A stretch of DNA of 64,000 nt. Source: Variovorax sp. Sphag1AA (GTDB lineage Bacteria; Pseudomonadota; Gammaproteobacteria; Burkholderiales; Burkholderiaceae_C). Location of the stretch: positions 90,913 through 154,912 of the forward strand of contig NZ_JACHYC010000010.1 of NCBI RefSeq assembly GCF_014192575.1, in the 5' to 3' direction. The translations under genes and the position numbers were made by a program. Position 1 is the first letter of the stretch. Each line of letters begins with the position of its first letter. Below, one piece after another: positions 43,493 through 51,967 of the stretch. Under the pieces are notes generated by a model, which was not told the origin of the DNA, ran no database searches, and saw only the letters and a program-made list of their open reading frames with translations.

Positions 43493-44506
43493 CTATTCGG
43501 GCCGCGCCTGCGTCTGGCGCGGGAGCTCGCCGAAGCGATCGAAGTAGTAGGCCGAGAAGCGTCCGAGGTGGCCGAAGCCGAAGGTCAGTGCGGTCTCGGT
43601 GATGCTCAGGTCCGGCTGCGTACGCAGGCGCGAGCGAACCGCGTCGAGGCGCAGGTTGCGCAGCAGCTCCATCGGTGTCACGCCGTAGTGACGATGGCAC
43701 AGCTCGTTGATGGTGCGGATGCTGACGCCCGCCGCGCTCGCCAGGTCCTCCAGCGAGAGCGGTGCGCCCAGACGGGCGTCCATGTACTCCAGCAGCATGT
43801 TCATGCGGCGCGAATCGCCCGCGGCCGATGAGGAGTCCTTGTCGGTCGGCTGCACCGTCTGGAGGCCCAGTTCGGGGCGGGGACGCCCGTCGCGCGTCTG
43901 GTGCGCCAGCAGAAAGAGCGCGACGTTGCGCTCGAAGTGATCGAGCCACGCCTTGTCCAGCGTCGTGCCGGCGGGCAGGCTCATCACGTTCAGCAGCGAA
44001 TGGGTGAGCAGATCCCACTGGGAGCCGTGTCCGCGTTCGATGAGAAAGCCCGGCACCAGCTCGGTGCTCTCCGCTTCGTCGAGCTGGGCCAGCTCCCGCA
44101 ACACCGCGTGCGGCACCTTCAGGATGAGCTGCTGCGTGCCCGGATACCAGCGAAGCCGCACCTTCTGCTGCGGGGTGAGGACGCCGGTCCGTCCTTCGGC
44201 GATGACCAGCTTCTGCCCGTCGACCTCGATTTCCGCACCGCCCACCAGCGAGGTATGGACCAATGAAAAGTCATCGAATGGACTGGGCGTGACCTCGACC
44301 TCCGCGCCGTATCGCAACAGGTACATGCTGAGGCGGTTCAGGTGGCCCTTGAACATGGCCACGTCCGGCATGCCGCTCTTCCAGCGCAGAACATGCTCGG
44401 CCAATTCGCGGCTCACATGGTCGTGCGCGGTCACCCGCTCGTCGGACTTGAAGAGGCAGTTGCGATAGAGGGGCGAAAGAACTTCGGCCTTGGTCGAGAT
44501 CGGCAT
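43493..44506 (-). CDS. AraC/XylS family regulator (AntR/BenR/CbdS-like)
   Basis: A 337-aa protein with an N-terminal AraC_binding_2-type domain (residues about 20-200) and a C-terminal double HTH. The C-terminus GFGHLGRFSAYYFDRFGELPRQT has the sequence pattern of XylS/BenR/AntR (split: GFGHLGRFSAYYF, DRFGELPRQT). Such proteins bind TGCA-N6-GGNTA repeats, and that motif occurs in pairs at 40130, 42806, 44572 and 46657. It is the probable activator of antC and the unknown operon. The start ATG at 44506 has a weak RBS. It may autoregulate through the box pair upstream. Confidence 0.87.
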   Translation of the reverse strand: MPISTKAEVLSPLYRNCLFKSDERVTAHDHVSRELAEHVLRWKSGMPDVAMFKGHLNRLSMYLLRYGAEVEVTPSPFDDFSLVHTSLVGGAEIEVDGQKLVIAEGRTGVLTPQQKVRLRWYPGTQQLILKVPHAVLRELAQLDEAESTELVPGFLIERGHGSQWDLLTHSLLNVMSLPAGTTLDKAWLDHFERNVALFLLAHQTRDGRPRPELGLQTVQPTDKDSSSAAGDSRRMNMLLEYMDARLGAPLSLEDLASAAGVSIRTINELCHRHYGVTPMELLRNLRLDAVRSRLRTQPDLSITETALTFGFGHLGRFSAYYFDRFGELPRQTQARPE

Positions 44507-44571
44507 CACAAAATTCTTACACCGGGGATGCACGCCGCGAAGGCGAATGAACCCTCGATCCCACTCTGGAC

Positions 44572-44618
44572 TGCAAGAAACGGATAGTCCCGAAACCCGC
44601 CCCAGCAAGAAACGGCCT
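44572..44618 (+). promoter_or_regulatory. Paired XylS/BenR-like boxes upstream of the XylS-type regulator
   Basis: TGCA-AGAAAC-GGATA (44572-44586, full consensus) and AGCA-AGAAAC-GGCCT (44604-44618), again 32 bp apart. They lie 66-112 bp upstream of the regulator's ATG, but on the opposite strand from the gene, and no TAGACT follows on the plus strand. Autoregulation by blocking or looping is one reading. Confidence 0.6.
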
Positions 44619-44624
44619 GTCAGG

Positions 44625-45500
44625 CTACCTGTCGACGCCCATCGCGTGTGTCAGCCATTCGCAGAGCTGGCTGGACGAATGCTCGAAGCCGTGGATCGCC
44701 GAGAAGTGGTGTGCGCCTTCCTGCGGGATCAGCTCCGAGCGATTGCCGGCCGCGCCCCAGGCTGCGTGGAAGCTCGCGGATTGCCTTGCGAACTCGTCGG
44801 ACTCCGCGCCGCCCCAGGTGATCAATGCCGGCGTGGCGCAGTCGCGCACCGCGAACAGCGGCGAGTAACGCCGCACCAGTCGATCGTCGAGCTGGATCAG
44901 CGGCTGCAGGTAGCTGTAGCGCAGCGGCTCCAGGTCGTAGAGGCCACTCACCAGGACCGCCGCCTTGATCGGATCACGCCGAAGGCCGTATTCCTCTTGC
45001 CACGGCGTCTGCAGGCACATCGCGGTGAGGTGACCGCCTGCGGAATGACCGCCGAGTGCGATCCGATCGGGATCGCCGCCATGGTTCGCAATGTTGCGAA
45101 CCACCCAGGCGACGGCCGCGCGCGTCTGCCGCGTGATTTCGTCGATGCCGACTTTGGGGCAGAGCGAGTAGTTGACCACCACGGTCGTGAATCCGCGGGC
45201 CTGGGGGCCGAGCGCGACGCAGCTGAACTCCTTGGAGGTGTTGGCGCGCCAGTAGCCGCCGTGGATGAAAACGAACACCGGTGCGTTCGGCTGGTCGGCG
45301 TGAAAGATGTCGAGCGTCTCGTCAAGCGTCGGACCGAATGGCACGTCGAGCGTGCACCGGAGGCTTTCGCGCGCAAAGGCGCTGCGCTCGACGAAGTGGC
45401 GCGCCTGGGCCGGTGCGTCGGGGATCCATTGCTGCGTGCCGTACTGTGCATCGATCTCGGCCTGCTGCTTGAAGTCTCTGTAGAGGGGTGGCATCCACAT
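44625..45500 (-). CDS. Alpha/beta hydrolase, arylformamidase (kynurenine formamidase)-like
   Basis: A 291-aa hydrolase with the AFMID-type oxyanion motif HGGYWRANTSKEFS, nucleophile GGHSAGGHLTAM, Asp in the WGGAESDEF segment and His in GAHHFSAI. AFMID-type enzymes hydrolyse N-formylkynurenine to kynurenine, a precursor of anthranilate. That would fit the anthranilate-type dioxygenase nearby, but no kynureninase or tryptophan dioxygenase is in the window. A general esterase is the alternative. It lies just downstream (3' side) of the box pair at 44572-44618. Confidence 0.72.
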   Translation of the reverse strand: MWMPPLYRDFKQQAEIDAQYGTQQWIPDAPAQARHFVERSAFARESLRCTLDVPFGPTLDETLDIFHADQPNAPVFVFIHGGYWRANTSKEFSCVALGPQARGFTTVVVNYSLCPKVGIDEITRQTRAAVAWVVRNIANHGGDPDRIALGGHSAGGHLTAMCLQTPWQEEYGLRRDPIKAAVLVSGLYDLEPLRYSYLQPLIQLDDRLVRRYSPLFAVRDCATPALITWGGAESDEFARQSASFHAAWGAAGNRSELIPQEGAHHFSAIHGFEHSSSQLCEWLTHAMGVDR

Positions 45501-45630
45501 GGTTGGTCTCGTGGGATAGGGAGTGATGGAAGGTTGACCGCAGTCTAGGGGTATGCGCCCGCGGAGCTATCCGAAATCTGCACGGCGGGCGCGGTCAGCC
45601 ATCCACTCCTTGCTTCCGTGCGCGGCAGGT

Positions 45631-46542
45631 TCAGGTCAGCCGGAAGTCGACGGGCTGGAGCGCGGGCGGAAGCGGCTGCTTGCCCAGGGCTTCGAGCGCA
45701 TCGATCTCGATCGTGCGGCACAGCGCGTCCAGCGGCAGGTGATGCGGTTCGGTGCCAAAGGGGTCTTCGATCTCGTCGCCCACCGCCGCGAGTCCGAAGA
45801 AGGTGTAGGAAACGAAGGCCACCACCACCGGCGTCATGTAGCCGATGAGATCCACGAGGCCGAAGGGCAGCAGAAAGCAGAAGAGCGTCGCGGTCCTGTG
45901 CAGCAGCAGCGTGTAGACGAAGGGTATCGGCGTCGACTTGATGCGCTCGCATCCCGCGGCCACCGCAGTCATGGCCGAGAGGGTTTCGTCGATCTGCGCG
46001 GCGAGGCGCGGATCGAGCCGGCCCTCATGCATCGCCGCAGCCACGTCGACGCCCATGCGGCGGAGCAGGAAGGCGGTGCCGAGGCGCGAATCGGCAAACG
46101 CCTTCGCTTCTACGTTGGAGAGGAAGGGTTCGACGTCGCCTCGCGCATCGCTGCCGCGAAGCTGGTGACGCAAGGCGTGCGCGAACGCGACGCTGCGACG
46201 GATCAGCGGCTCGGCGAAATCGTCGGACCGGCAGAAAGTCAGCGCCTGTCGCGCGAGGCTGCGCGATCGATGAATGAGCTCACCCCAGAGCTTTCTCGCT
46301 TCCCAGTAGCGATCGAATGCAGCGCTGTTGCGAAAGCCCAGAAAGATCGACAGCGCCAGTCCGATGATGGAGAACGGAACAGCGGTGAGCGTGACCTTCC
46401 AGTTGAACAGCACGCCGCGCGACAGCGTAACTGCCAACGCCAGAGCGGTACAGGTCGCGATGGCGGGCGCGATGTTCCGGAGCACCGATCCCTTGAGGAC
46501 GAAGAAGAGCCGGATGCCGTGAGGACGCTGCAGAACAATCAT
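45631..46542 (-). CDS. Bestrophin family membrane protein
   Basis: A 303-aa bacterial bestrophin homologue (pentameric anion or cation channel). The signature SIFLGFRNSAAFDRYWEARK (about residues 60-79) and the later PFVYTLLLHRTATLFCFLLP and FGLVDLIGY helices are typical. The start is taken at the ATG (MIVLQRPHGI), which matches the family N-terminus. It stands alone, divergent from the antC promoter region; a link to aromatic metabolism is not evident. Confidence 0.85.
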   Translation of the reverse strand: MIVLQRPHGIRLFFVLKGSVLRNIAPAIATCTALALAVTLSRGVLFNWKVTLTAVPFSIIGLALSIFLGFRNSAAFDRYWEARKLWGELIHRSRSLARQALTFCRSDDFAEPLIRRSVAFAHALRHQLRGSDARGDVEPFLSNVEAKAFADSRLGTAFLLRRMGVDVAAAMHEGRLDPRLAAQIDETLSAMTAVAAGCERIKSTPIPFVYTLLLHRTATLFCFLLPFGLVDLIGYMTPVVVAFVSYTFFGLAAVGDEIEDPFGTEPHHLPLDALCRTIEIDALEALGKQPLPPALQPVDFRLT

Positions 46543-46656
46543 TCGGGGACTGTAGGGACGCGAACGCCGGCTGGCATCCGAGCTGCAGTGCTTCCGCAAG
46601 AAATGGACACTCCGCACGCGTCGCATTGCAAGCCGCGACCAGTCGATCGCAGCGAT

Positions 46657-46730
46657 TGCAAGAAACGGATTCCGCACATTCGTCGCACGGCAGATTGCGG
46701 ATAGATCGCATCACCTCGCGTTCCTAGACT
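46657..46730 (+). promoter_or_regulatory. Paired XylS/BenR-like boxes and -10 hexamer of the ant/meta operon
   Basis: TGCA-AGAAAC-GGATT (46657-46671) and GGCA-GATTGC-GGATA (46689-46703), starts 32 bp apart; TAGACT at 46725-46730 is 21 bp after box 2. The inferred transcript start is about 65 bases before the antC GTG. This is probably the main promoter of the 46.8-56.8 kb operon. Confidence 0.8.
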
Positions 46731-46801
46731 TGGCTCCATACAAAACGGCACCGTGGTCGCACTGACAGCCACGTTGCTTCCCACGATACGGAGACAGGTC
46801 T

Positions 46802-47821
46802 GTGAGCTACAACATTGCGCTCAACTTCGAAGACGGCGTGACGCGCTTCATCCAATGCAGCGGTGCTGAGTCCGTCGTCGATGCCGCTTACCGCCAGGGC
46901 ATCAGCATCCCGATGGACTGCAGAGAGGGCGCCTGCTCGACCTGCAAGTGCCGCGTGGAGTCCGGTGACTATTCGCTGGGCGACTACATCGAGGACGCAC
47001 TCAGCAAGGATGAAGCCGACAACGGCTTTGCGCTGGCCTGCCAGATGCGCCCCAAGACCGATTGCGTGCTGCTCTTGCCGACCGACTCGAGCGCGTGCAA
47101 CACCAAGCAGGAGAGCTACGAGACCGAGATCGTCGAAGTGCGCAAGCTCTCCGACAGCACCTTCTCGCTGGTTCTGCGCGGCGAAGGCCTGAAGGACCTC
47201 GTGTTCCTGCCGGGGCAATACGCGAACCTGCAGGTGCCCGGTGAAGAGCAGCGCCAGCGCGCGTACTCGTTCAGCTCGCTTGCGACGGGCAGCGACACCG
47301 TGTCGTTCCTGATCCGCAACGTGCCGGGTGGGCTGATGAGTGGCTTCCTGAGCCAGCGCGCCAAGCCCGGCGTGCGCCTGTGGCTCACCGGCCCGTTCGG
47401 CAGCTTCTATCTGCGCGCCATCCAGCGGCCGCTGCTGATGCTGGCCGGCGGCACCGGACTCGCGCCATTCCTCGCGATGCTCGACAAGATCGTCGCAGCA
47501 GGCGGCAGTGCGCATCCGATTCATCTCCTCTACGGCGTCAACATGGATCGCGACATCGTGGAGACGGAAAAGCTCGAGGCCTACACACGGCTCATTCCCA
47601 ACTTCAGCTTCGGGGTGTGCGTGGTGGATGCGAACAGCGAGCAGCCGAAGAAGGGTTATGTCACACATCACATCGAGCCTGGGCACCTGAACGACGGCGA
47701 GGTGGATATCTATCTCTGCGGTCCGCCGCCGATGGTCGAAGCGGTCGCCAAGTACCTGCGCGACGTCAACGTGAAGTCGGCCTCGTTCCACTTCGAGAAG
47801 TTCGCCGCAAGCATCGGCTAG
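46802..47821 (+). CDS. antC: Anthranilate/benzoate-type dioxygenase reductase
   Basis: A 339-aa NADH reductase that supplies electrons to the Rieske oxygenase encoded downstream. The N-terminal [2Fe-2S] ferredoxin domain has CREGACSTCKC and ALACQMRP. The FAD domain (RAYSFSS) and NAD domain (LAGGTGLAPFLA, YLCGPPPMVEA) follow, the BenC/AntC order. GTG start with GGAGACAGG upstream. Unusually it precedes, rather than follows, the oxygenase subunits. Confidence 0.9.
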   Translation: MSYNIALNFEDGVTRFIQCSGAESVVDAAYRQGISIPMDCREGACSTCKCRVESGDYSLGDYIEDALSKDEADNGFALACQMRPKTDCVLLLPTDSSACNTKQESYETEIVEVRKLSDSTFSLVLRGEGLKDLVFLPGQYANLQVPGEEQRQRAYSFSSLATGSDTVSFLIRNVPGGLMSGFLSQRAKPGVRLWLTGPFGSFYLRAIQRPLLMLAGGTGLAPFLAMLDKIVAAGGSAHPIHLLYGVNMDRDIVETEKLEAYTRLIPNFSFGVCVVDANSEQPKKGYVTHHIEPGHLNDGEVDIYLCGPPPMVEAVAKYLRDVNVKSASFHFEKFAASIG

Positions 47822-47855
47822 CGCATCTCCTGCTCCATTCCGGAAGGACGTATCG

Positions 47856-48296
47856 ATGAACGTCGCGATTGATTTCGCGTGGGACGACCGTTACCTGGTC
47901 GGTCATCAGGCGATGGACGACACGCACCACGAGTTCGTGGAACTGGTGGACGCAATGCTGGGCGCTGGGGACGACGCCTTCGCATCGATCCTCGAGCGCT
48001 TCGCCGTTCACGTGGAAGCGCACTTTGCCACCGAGCAGCGGCTGATGGACCAGTTCGGCTATCCGGTGCGCGACTGCCACGTCGAGGAGCACGAACGGGT
48101 GCTCGCCTCGGTGCGCGAGGTCCGTGCACTCGTCGCCGACGGCGACATCGAGACCGGCCGCGACCTGGCCCGGGCGCTGGCCGACTGGTTCCCCGGACAC
48201 ACCGACTACATGGATTCGGCCCTTTCGACCTGGATCACGAAGAAGGTCGCCAACGGCGCGCCGGTGGTGCTGCGCCGGTCGATGCGGCACGCCTGA
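47856..48296 (+). CDS. Bacteriohemerythrin inside the dioxygenase operon
   Basis: A 146-aa single-domain hemerythrin. The canonical diiron ligands are readable: HQAMDDTHHEF, HVEAHFATEQRLM (HxxxE), HVEEHERV (HxxxH) and WFPGHTDYMD (HxxxxD). It is cytosolic and probably carries O2 reversibly. It lies 34 bp after antC and 32 bp before antA, so it is co-transcribed. I know of no standard antABC or benABC operon with this gene. An O2-supply or O2-buffering role for the oxygenases is inferred. Confidence 0.9.
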   Translation: MNVAIDFAWDDRYLVGHQAMDDTHHEFVELVDAMLGAGDDAFASILERFAVHVEAHFATEQRLMDQFGYPVRDCHVEEHERVLASVREVRALVADGDIETGRDLARALADWFPGHTDYMDSALSTWITKKVANGAPVVLRRSMRHA

Positions 48297-48328
48297 CACG
48301 CACACAACATTTCATCAACGGAGACACC

Positions 48329-49723
48329 ATGTCGATTGCAAGATCAGCAGACGATTGGCGAGAGTTCGTCGCAGGTTGCCTGGACTTTCGCCCGGAAGAG
48401 AACATCTATCGCGTGGCGCGCGCCATGTTCACCGAGCCCGAACTGTTCGAGCTCGAGATGGAGATGATCTTCGAGAAGAACTGGATCTACGCCTGCCACG
48501 AGAGCGAGATCAGCAAGCCGCACAACTTCGTGACCATGCAGGCGGGTCGGCAGCCGCTGATCATCACGCGTGACGGCAACGGGCAGCTCAATGCGCTGGT
48601 CAATGCCTGCGCGCACCGTGGCGCGACGCTGACCCGCGTGAGCCGCGGACACCAGTCGACCTTCGTGTGCTCGTTCCACGCCTGGACCTTCCGCTCGGAC
48701 GGCCGGTTGCTCAAGGTCAAGGCGCCCTCGGAATATCCGGAAGGCTTCGACCTCACGTCGCGCAACCTCAAGAAGGCACGCATCGCGAGCTACAAGGGCT
48801 TCGTGTTCGTGAACCTCGACAACGAGGGAACGATGTCGCTGGAGGACTACCTCGGCGATGCGAAGGTCTTCCTCGACCTGATGGTCGCGCAGTCGCCCAC
48901 CGGCGAACTCGAAGTGCTGCCCGGCAAGGGCCACTACACCTTCGCGGGCAACTGGAAGCTGCAGAACGAGAACGGCCTCGACGGCTATCACGTGAGCACG
49001 GTGCACTACAACTATGTGGCCACGGTGCAGCACCGCGCCGAGATCAACGCCAAGAAGGGTGTGGCCGACAACAACACGCTCGACTACCGCAAGCTGGGCG
49101 CGGGCGACGACGCCACGGACGACGGCTGGTTCTCCTTCCCGAACGGCCACAGCGTGCTGTTCAGCGAAATGCCGAACCCCGAAGTGCGTCCGGGCTACGC
49201 CACGGTGATGCCGCGCCTGGTGCGCGAGTACGGCCAGAAGAAAGCCGAGTGGATGATGCACCGGCTGCGCAACCTGAACATCTATCCGAGCCTGTTCTTC
49301 ATGGACCAGATCAGCTCGCAGCTTCGGATCATCCGTCCGGTCGCGTGGAACAAGACCGAGATCCTGAGCCAGTGCATTGGCGTCAAGGGTGAGTCCGACG
49401 CGGACCGCGAGAACCGCATCCGCCAGTTCGAGGACTTCTTCAACGTCTCCGGCATGGGCACGCCGGACGACCTCACCGAGTTCCGCGAGGCGCAGCGCGG
49501 CTTCCAGGGCCGCGTGGAGCGATGGAACGACATCTCGCGCGGCTGCGACAAGTGGATCAAGGGCACCACCCCGAATGCCGAGACCCTAGGCATCCGGCCG
49601 GTGCTCACCGGCGCCGAGCTGACCCACGAAGGCCTCTACGCGAACCAGCACGGCGCATGGCGCGAGTCGCTGCTCAGGGGCCTCGATGCCAAGACCCGCA
49701 ACGCACAAGGAGCAAAGCAATGA
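48329..49723 (+). CDS. antA: Anthranilate 1,2-dioxygenase-type large (Rieske) subunit
   Basis: A 464-aa Rieske oxygenase alpha subunit. Rieske ligands are C-x-H in NACAHRGATL and C-x2-H in CSFHAWTF; mononuclear-iron ligands are in NENGLDGYHVSTVHYNY. The N-terminus (MFTEPELFELEMEMIFEKNW, YACHESEI) is much closer to my recollection of AntA/CbdA than of BenA/XylX. Such enzymes give catechol directly (loss of CO2 with NH3 or halide), which fits the absence of a benD-like diol dehydrogenase. The substrate is anthranilate or a 2-halobenzoate. Confidence 0.88.
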   Translation: MSIARSADDWREFVAGCLDFRPEENIYRVARAMFTEPELFELEMEMIFEKNWIYACHESEISKPHNFVTMQAGRQPLIITRDGNGQLNALVNACAHRGATLTRVSRGHQSTFVCSFHAWTFRSDGRLLKVKAPSEYPEGFDLTSRNLKKARIASYKGFVFVNLDNEGTMSLEDYLGDAKVFLDLMVAQSPTGELEVLPGKGHYTFAGNWKLQNENGLDGYHVSTVHYNYVATVQHRAEINAKKGVADNNTLDYRKLGAGDDATDDGWFSFPNGHSVLFSEMPNPEVRPGYATVMPRLVREYGQKKAEWMMHRLRNLNIYPSLFFMDQISSQLRIIRPVAWNKTEILSQCIGVKGESDADRENRIRQFEDFFNVSGMGTPDDLTEFREAQRGFQGRVERWNDISRGCDKWIKGTTPNAETLGIRPVLTGAELTHEGLYANQHGAWRESLLRGLDAKTRNAQGAKQ

Positions 49724-50211
49724 TGGGCGAGCTGCAAAAGAGCGTCGAACAGTTCCTCTACCGCAAGGCGGACCTGTGCGACCGCCGTGAGTGGGTGGAC
49801 TACCTGGAGCTGTTCGACGAGAACTCGGAGCTCCACATTCCGCAGTGGGATTCGGAGCATGTCTACACCACCGACCCGAAGCGCGGCATGTCGCTCATGT
49901 ACTACGCGAACCGCGCCGGCCTCGAAGACCGCGTGTTCCGCATCGGCACTGGCAAGTCGGCTGCATCGACGCCGATGCCGCGCACGCTGCACCTGGTGAG
50001 CAACGTGACGATCCAGGAAGTCTCCGACTCGCAGCTCGAAGCGAAGGCCAAGTGGGTGACCTACGTCTACCGCTTCGGCCAGACGTCGACCTTCCACGGC
50101 GACGCGACCTATCGACTCAGGCCCGCCGGCTTCAGCTGGGTGATCCTGAAGAAGCACGTCGTGATCCACAACGACACCATCGATTCGGTGCTGGACTTCT
50201 ATCACGTCTGA
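49720..50211 (+). CDS. antB: Anthranilate 1,2-dioxygenase-type small subunit
   Basis: A 163-aa beta subunit (SnoaL-like cone fold) that forms the hexamer with AntA. FLYRKADLCDRREWVDYLEL, then SNVTIQEV and YRFGQTSTFHGDATYRL, follow the family. Start ATG overlaps the antA stop (ATGA) with AGGAG 8 bases upstream; a second ATG follows immediately. Confidence 0.9.
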   Translation: MMGELQKSVEQFLYRKADLCDRREWVDYLELFDENSELHIPQWDSEHVYTTDPKRGMSLMYYANRAGLEDRVFRIGTGKSAASTPMPRTLHLVSNVTIQEVSDSQLEAKAKWVTYVYRFGQTSTFHGDATYRLRPAGFSWVILKKHVVIHNDTIDSVLDFYHV

Positions 50212-50246
50212 GCCGCCCGTCGAACGAGAAAAAAGAGGAGACATTC

Positions 50247-51623
50247 ATGCGACAACTCGACGTACAGAAGATCGCCGATGAGGCGCGCTTCAACGGCTTC
50301 CACGCGATCGTGCTGCTGTGGTGCGCGCTCATCATCGTGTTCGACGGCTACGACCTTGCGGTCGTCGGCATCGCGCTGCCTTCGATCATGAAGGAGATGG
50401 GCGTGAGCCCCACCAACGCCGGCTTCATGGTGAGCTCGGCACTCTTCGGGATGATGTTCGGCAACGTTTTCTTCGGCACGATCTCGGAGCGCATCGGCCG
50501 GCGGTGGACCATCTCGGTCTGCATCCTGCTGTTCAGCGTGTTCACCGCCGCTGCGGGCATGACGAAAGACCCGATCGCCTTCAGCGTCACGCGCTTCATG
50601 GCGGGCGTGGGCATCGGCGGGGTCATGCCGAACGTCATCGCGCAGATGACCGAATACTCGCCGCGCAAGATCCGCAGCACCATGGTCACGCTGATGTTCA
50701 GCGGCTATTCGGTCGGCGGGATGATCGCCGCGCTGCTGGGCAAGGGGATGATTGAATCGTTCGGCTGGCAATCGGTGTTCTTCGCCGCGGGCCTGCCGAT
50801 CCTGCTGATCCCGGCGATCCTGAAGTCGATGCCGGAGTCGATGGCCTACCTCATCAACAAGGGGCGCACGCAGGAGTTGCAGCGCATCGTCATGCAGATG
50901 TCGCCCAGCCACCTGCCGCAGAACGGCGACCGGTTCTCGCTGCCGAAGGAAGACAAGACGAGCGCCGCGCCGATCCGCCAGCTTTTCCACGACGGGCGCG
51001 GTTTCAGCACGGTGATGTTCTGGGTCGCCTGTTTCATGTGCCTCTTCATGGTGTACGCGCTCAGCTCGTGGCTGACGAAGCTGATGGCGCAGGCGGGCTA
51101 CAGCCTGGGCTCGGCGCTGACCTTCGTGCTTGTGCTGAACATCGGCGCGGTTGCCGGTGCCATCGGCGGCGGCTGGCTGGCCGACAAGCTGCACATCAAG
51201 TGGGTGCAGGTGGCGATGTTCATCCTGGCCGCAGTGTCGATCGTGTTGCTCGGACAGAAGATGGACACGGCCTGGCTCTATGCGGTGGTGGCTCTCGCGG
51301 GTGCCTCGACCATCGGCACGCAGATCGTCAACTCTGCCTATGCCAGCCAGTTCTATCCGATGTCGCTGCGCTCGACCGGCGTGGGCCTGATGCTCGGCGT
51401 GGGCCGTGCGGGCGCAATCATCGCGCCCATCGTGATCGGTGTGCTGGTCGGCATGGAGATGCCGCTGGAGCTGAACTTCTTCGCGATCGCGGTGCCCGCG
51501 GTGCTTGCGGCGGTGGCGACCATGCTGATCCAGCACAGCCGCTCGGCCTCACTGCACCAGGAGTACGCACGGGCGGAGATCGATGACGGGCTGGGTCTCA
51601 AGCGCTCGCCCGTACGGCAGTGA
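50247..51623 (+). CDS. Aromatic acid:H+ symporter (AAHS family MFS)
   Basis: A 458-aa transporter with 12 predicted spans. The AAHS hallmark is in the first span (FDGYDLAVVGIALPSI), the MFS loop motif (GTISERIGRRWT) is between spans 2 and 3, and the central hydrophilic loop is at about 215-250. BenK/PcaK relatives import benzoate-type acids. AGAGGAG RBS, 35 bp after antB, so it most likely imports the dioxygenase substrate. Confidence 0.9.
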   Translation: MRQLDVQKIADEARFNGFHAIVLLWCALIIVFDGYDLAVVGIALPSIMKEMGVSPTNAGFMVSSALFGMMFGNVFFGTISERIGRRWTISVCILLFSVFTAAAGMTKDPIAFSVTRFMAGVGIGGVMPNVIAQMTEYSPRKIRSTMVTLMFSGYSVGGMIAALLGKGMIESFGWQSVFFAAGLPILLIPAILKSMPESMAYLINKGRTQELQRIVMQMSPSHLPQNGDRFSLPKEDKTSAAPIRQLFHDGRGFSTVMFWVACFMCLFMVYALSSWLTKLMAQAGYSLGSALTFVLVLNIGAVAGAIGGGWLADKLHIKWVQVAMFILAAVSIVLLGQKMDTAWLYAVVALAGASTIGTQIVNSAYASQFYPMSLRSTGVGLMLGVGRAGAIIAPIVIGVLVGMEMPLELNFFAIAVPAVLAAVATMLIQHSRSASLHQEYARAEIDDGLGLKRSPVRQ

Positions 51624-51967
51624 TCCCGCAGGCGACAGGCGGTCACCTGATCCAGGTGACCAACACCGGCGAGACCTTCCGATGCACCCATGAACGCAAC
51701 CTGCTCGCCGGCATGGAGCAGCTCGGACGCAAGGGCATCCCGGTGGGATGCCGGAACGGCGGCTGCGGCGTCTGCAAGGTGCGCGTGATCGAAGGCGAAG
51801 TGGACCGCAGAAAGATGAGCCGCGCAGTGATCGCGGCCGACGAAGAGCAGGAAGGCTACGCGCTCGCCTGCAGGATCTATCCGCGAAGCGACTTGCGGGT
51901 GGACGTGGTTGGAAAGATGGCACGCGCCGTGGAGGCGCGACAAGTTGGTTCGAACAAGGAGATATGA
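51620..51967 (+). CDS. XylT/DmpQ-type [2Fe-2S] ferredoxin, second copy
   Basis: A 115-aa plant-type ferredoxin with CRNGGCGVCKV and LACRIYP, paralogous to dmpQ. GTG start overlaps the transporter stop (GTGA). Its stop directly abuts the ATG of the second C23O, so this enzyme again has its own reactivating ferredoxin. Confidence 0.88.
   Translation: MIPQATGGHLIQVTNTGETFRCTHERNLLAGMEQLGRKGIPVGCRNGGCGVCKVRVIEGEVDRRKMSRAVIAADEEQEGYALACRIYPRSDLRVDVVGKMARAVEARQVGSNKEI

Noticed and set aside
44572..44618. Promoter for a plus-strand gene downstream of the box pair
   Set aside because: Although the boxes fit the regulon spacing, no TAGACT follows at 21 bp and the plus strand downstream carries only the antisense of the arylformamidase-like gene. 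It is kept only as a possible autoregulatory site.
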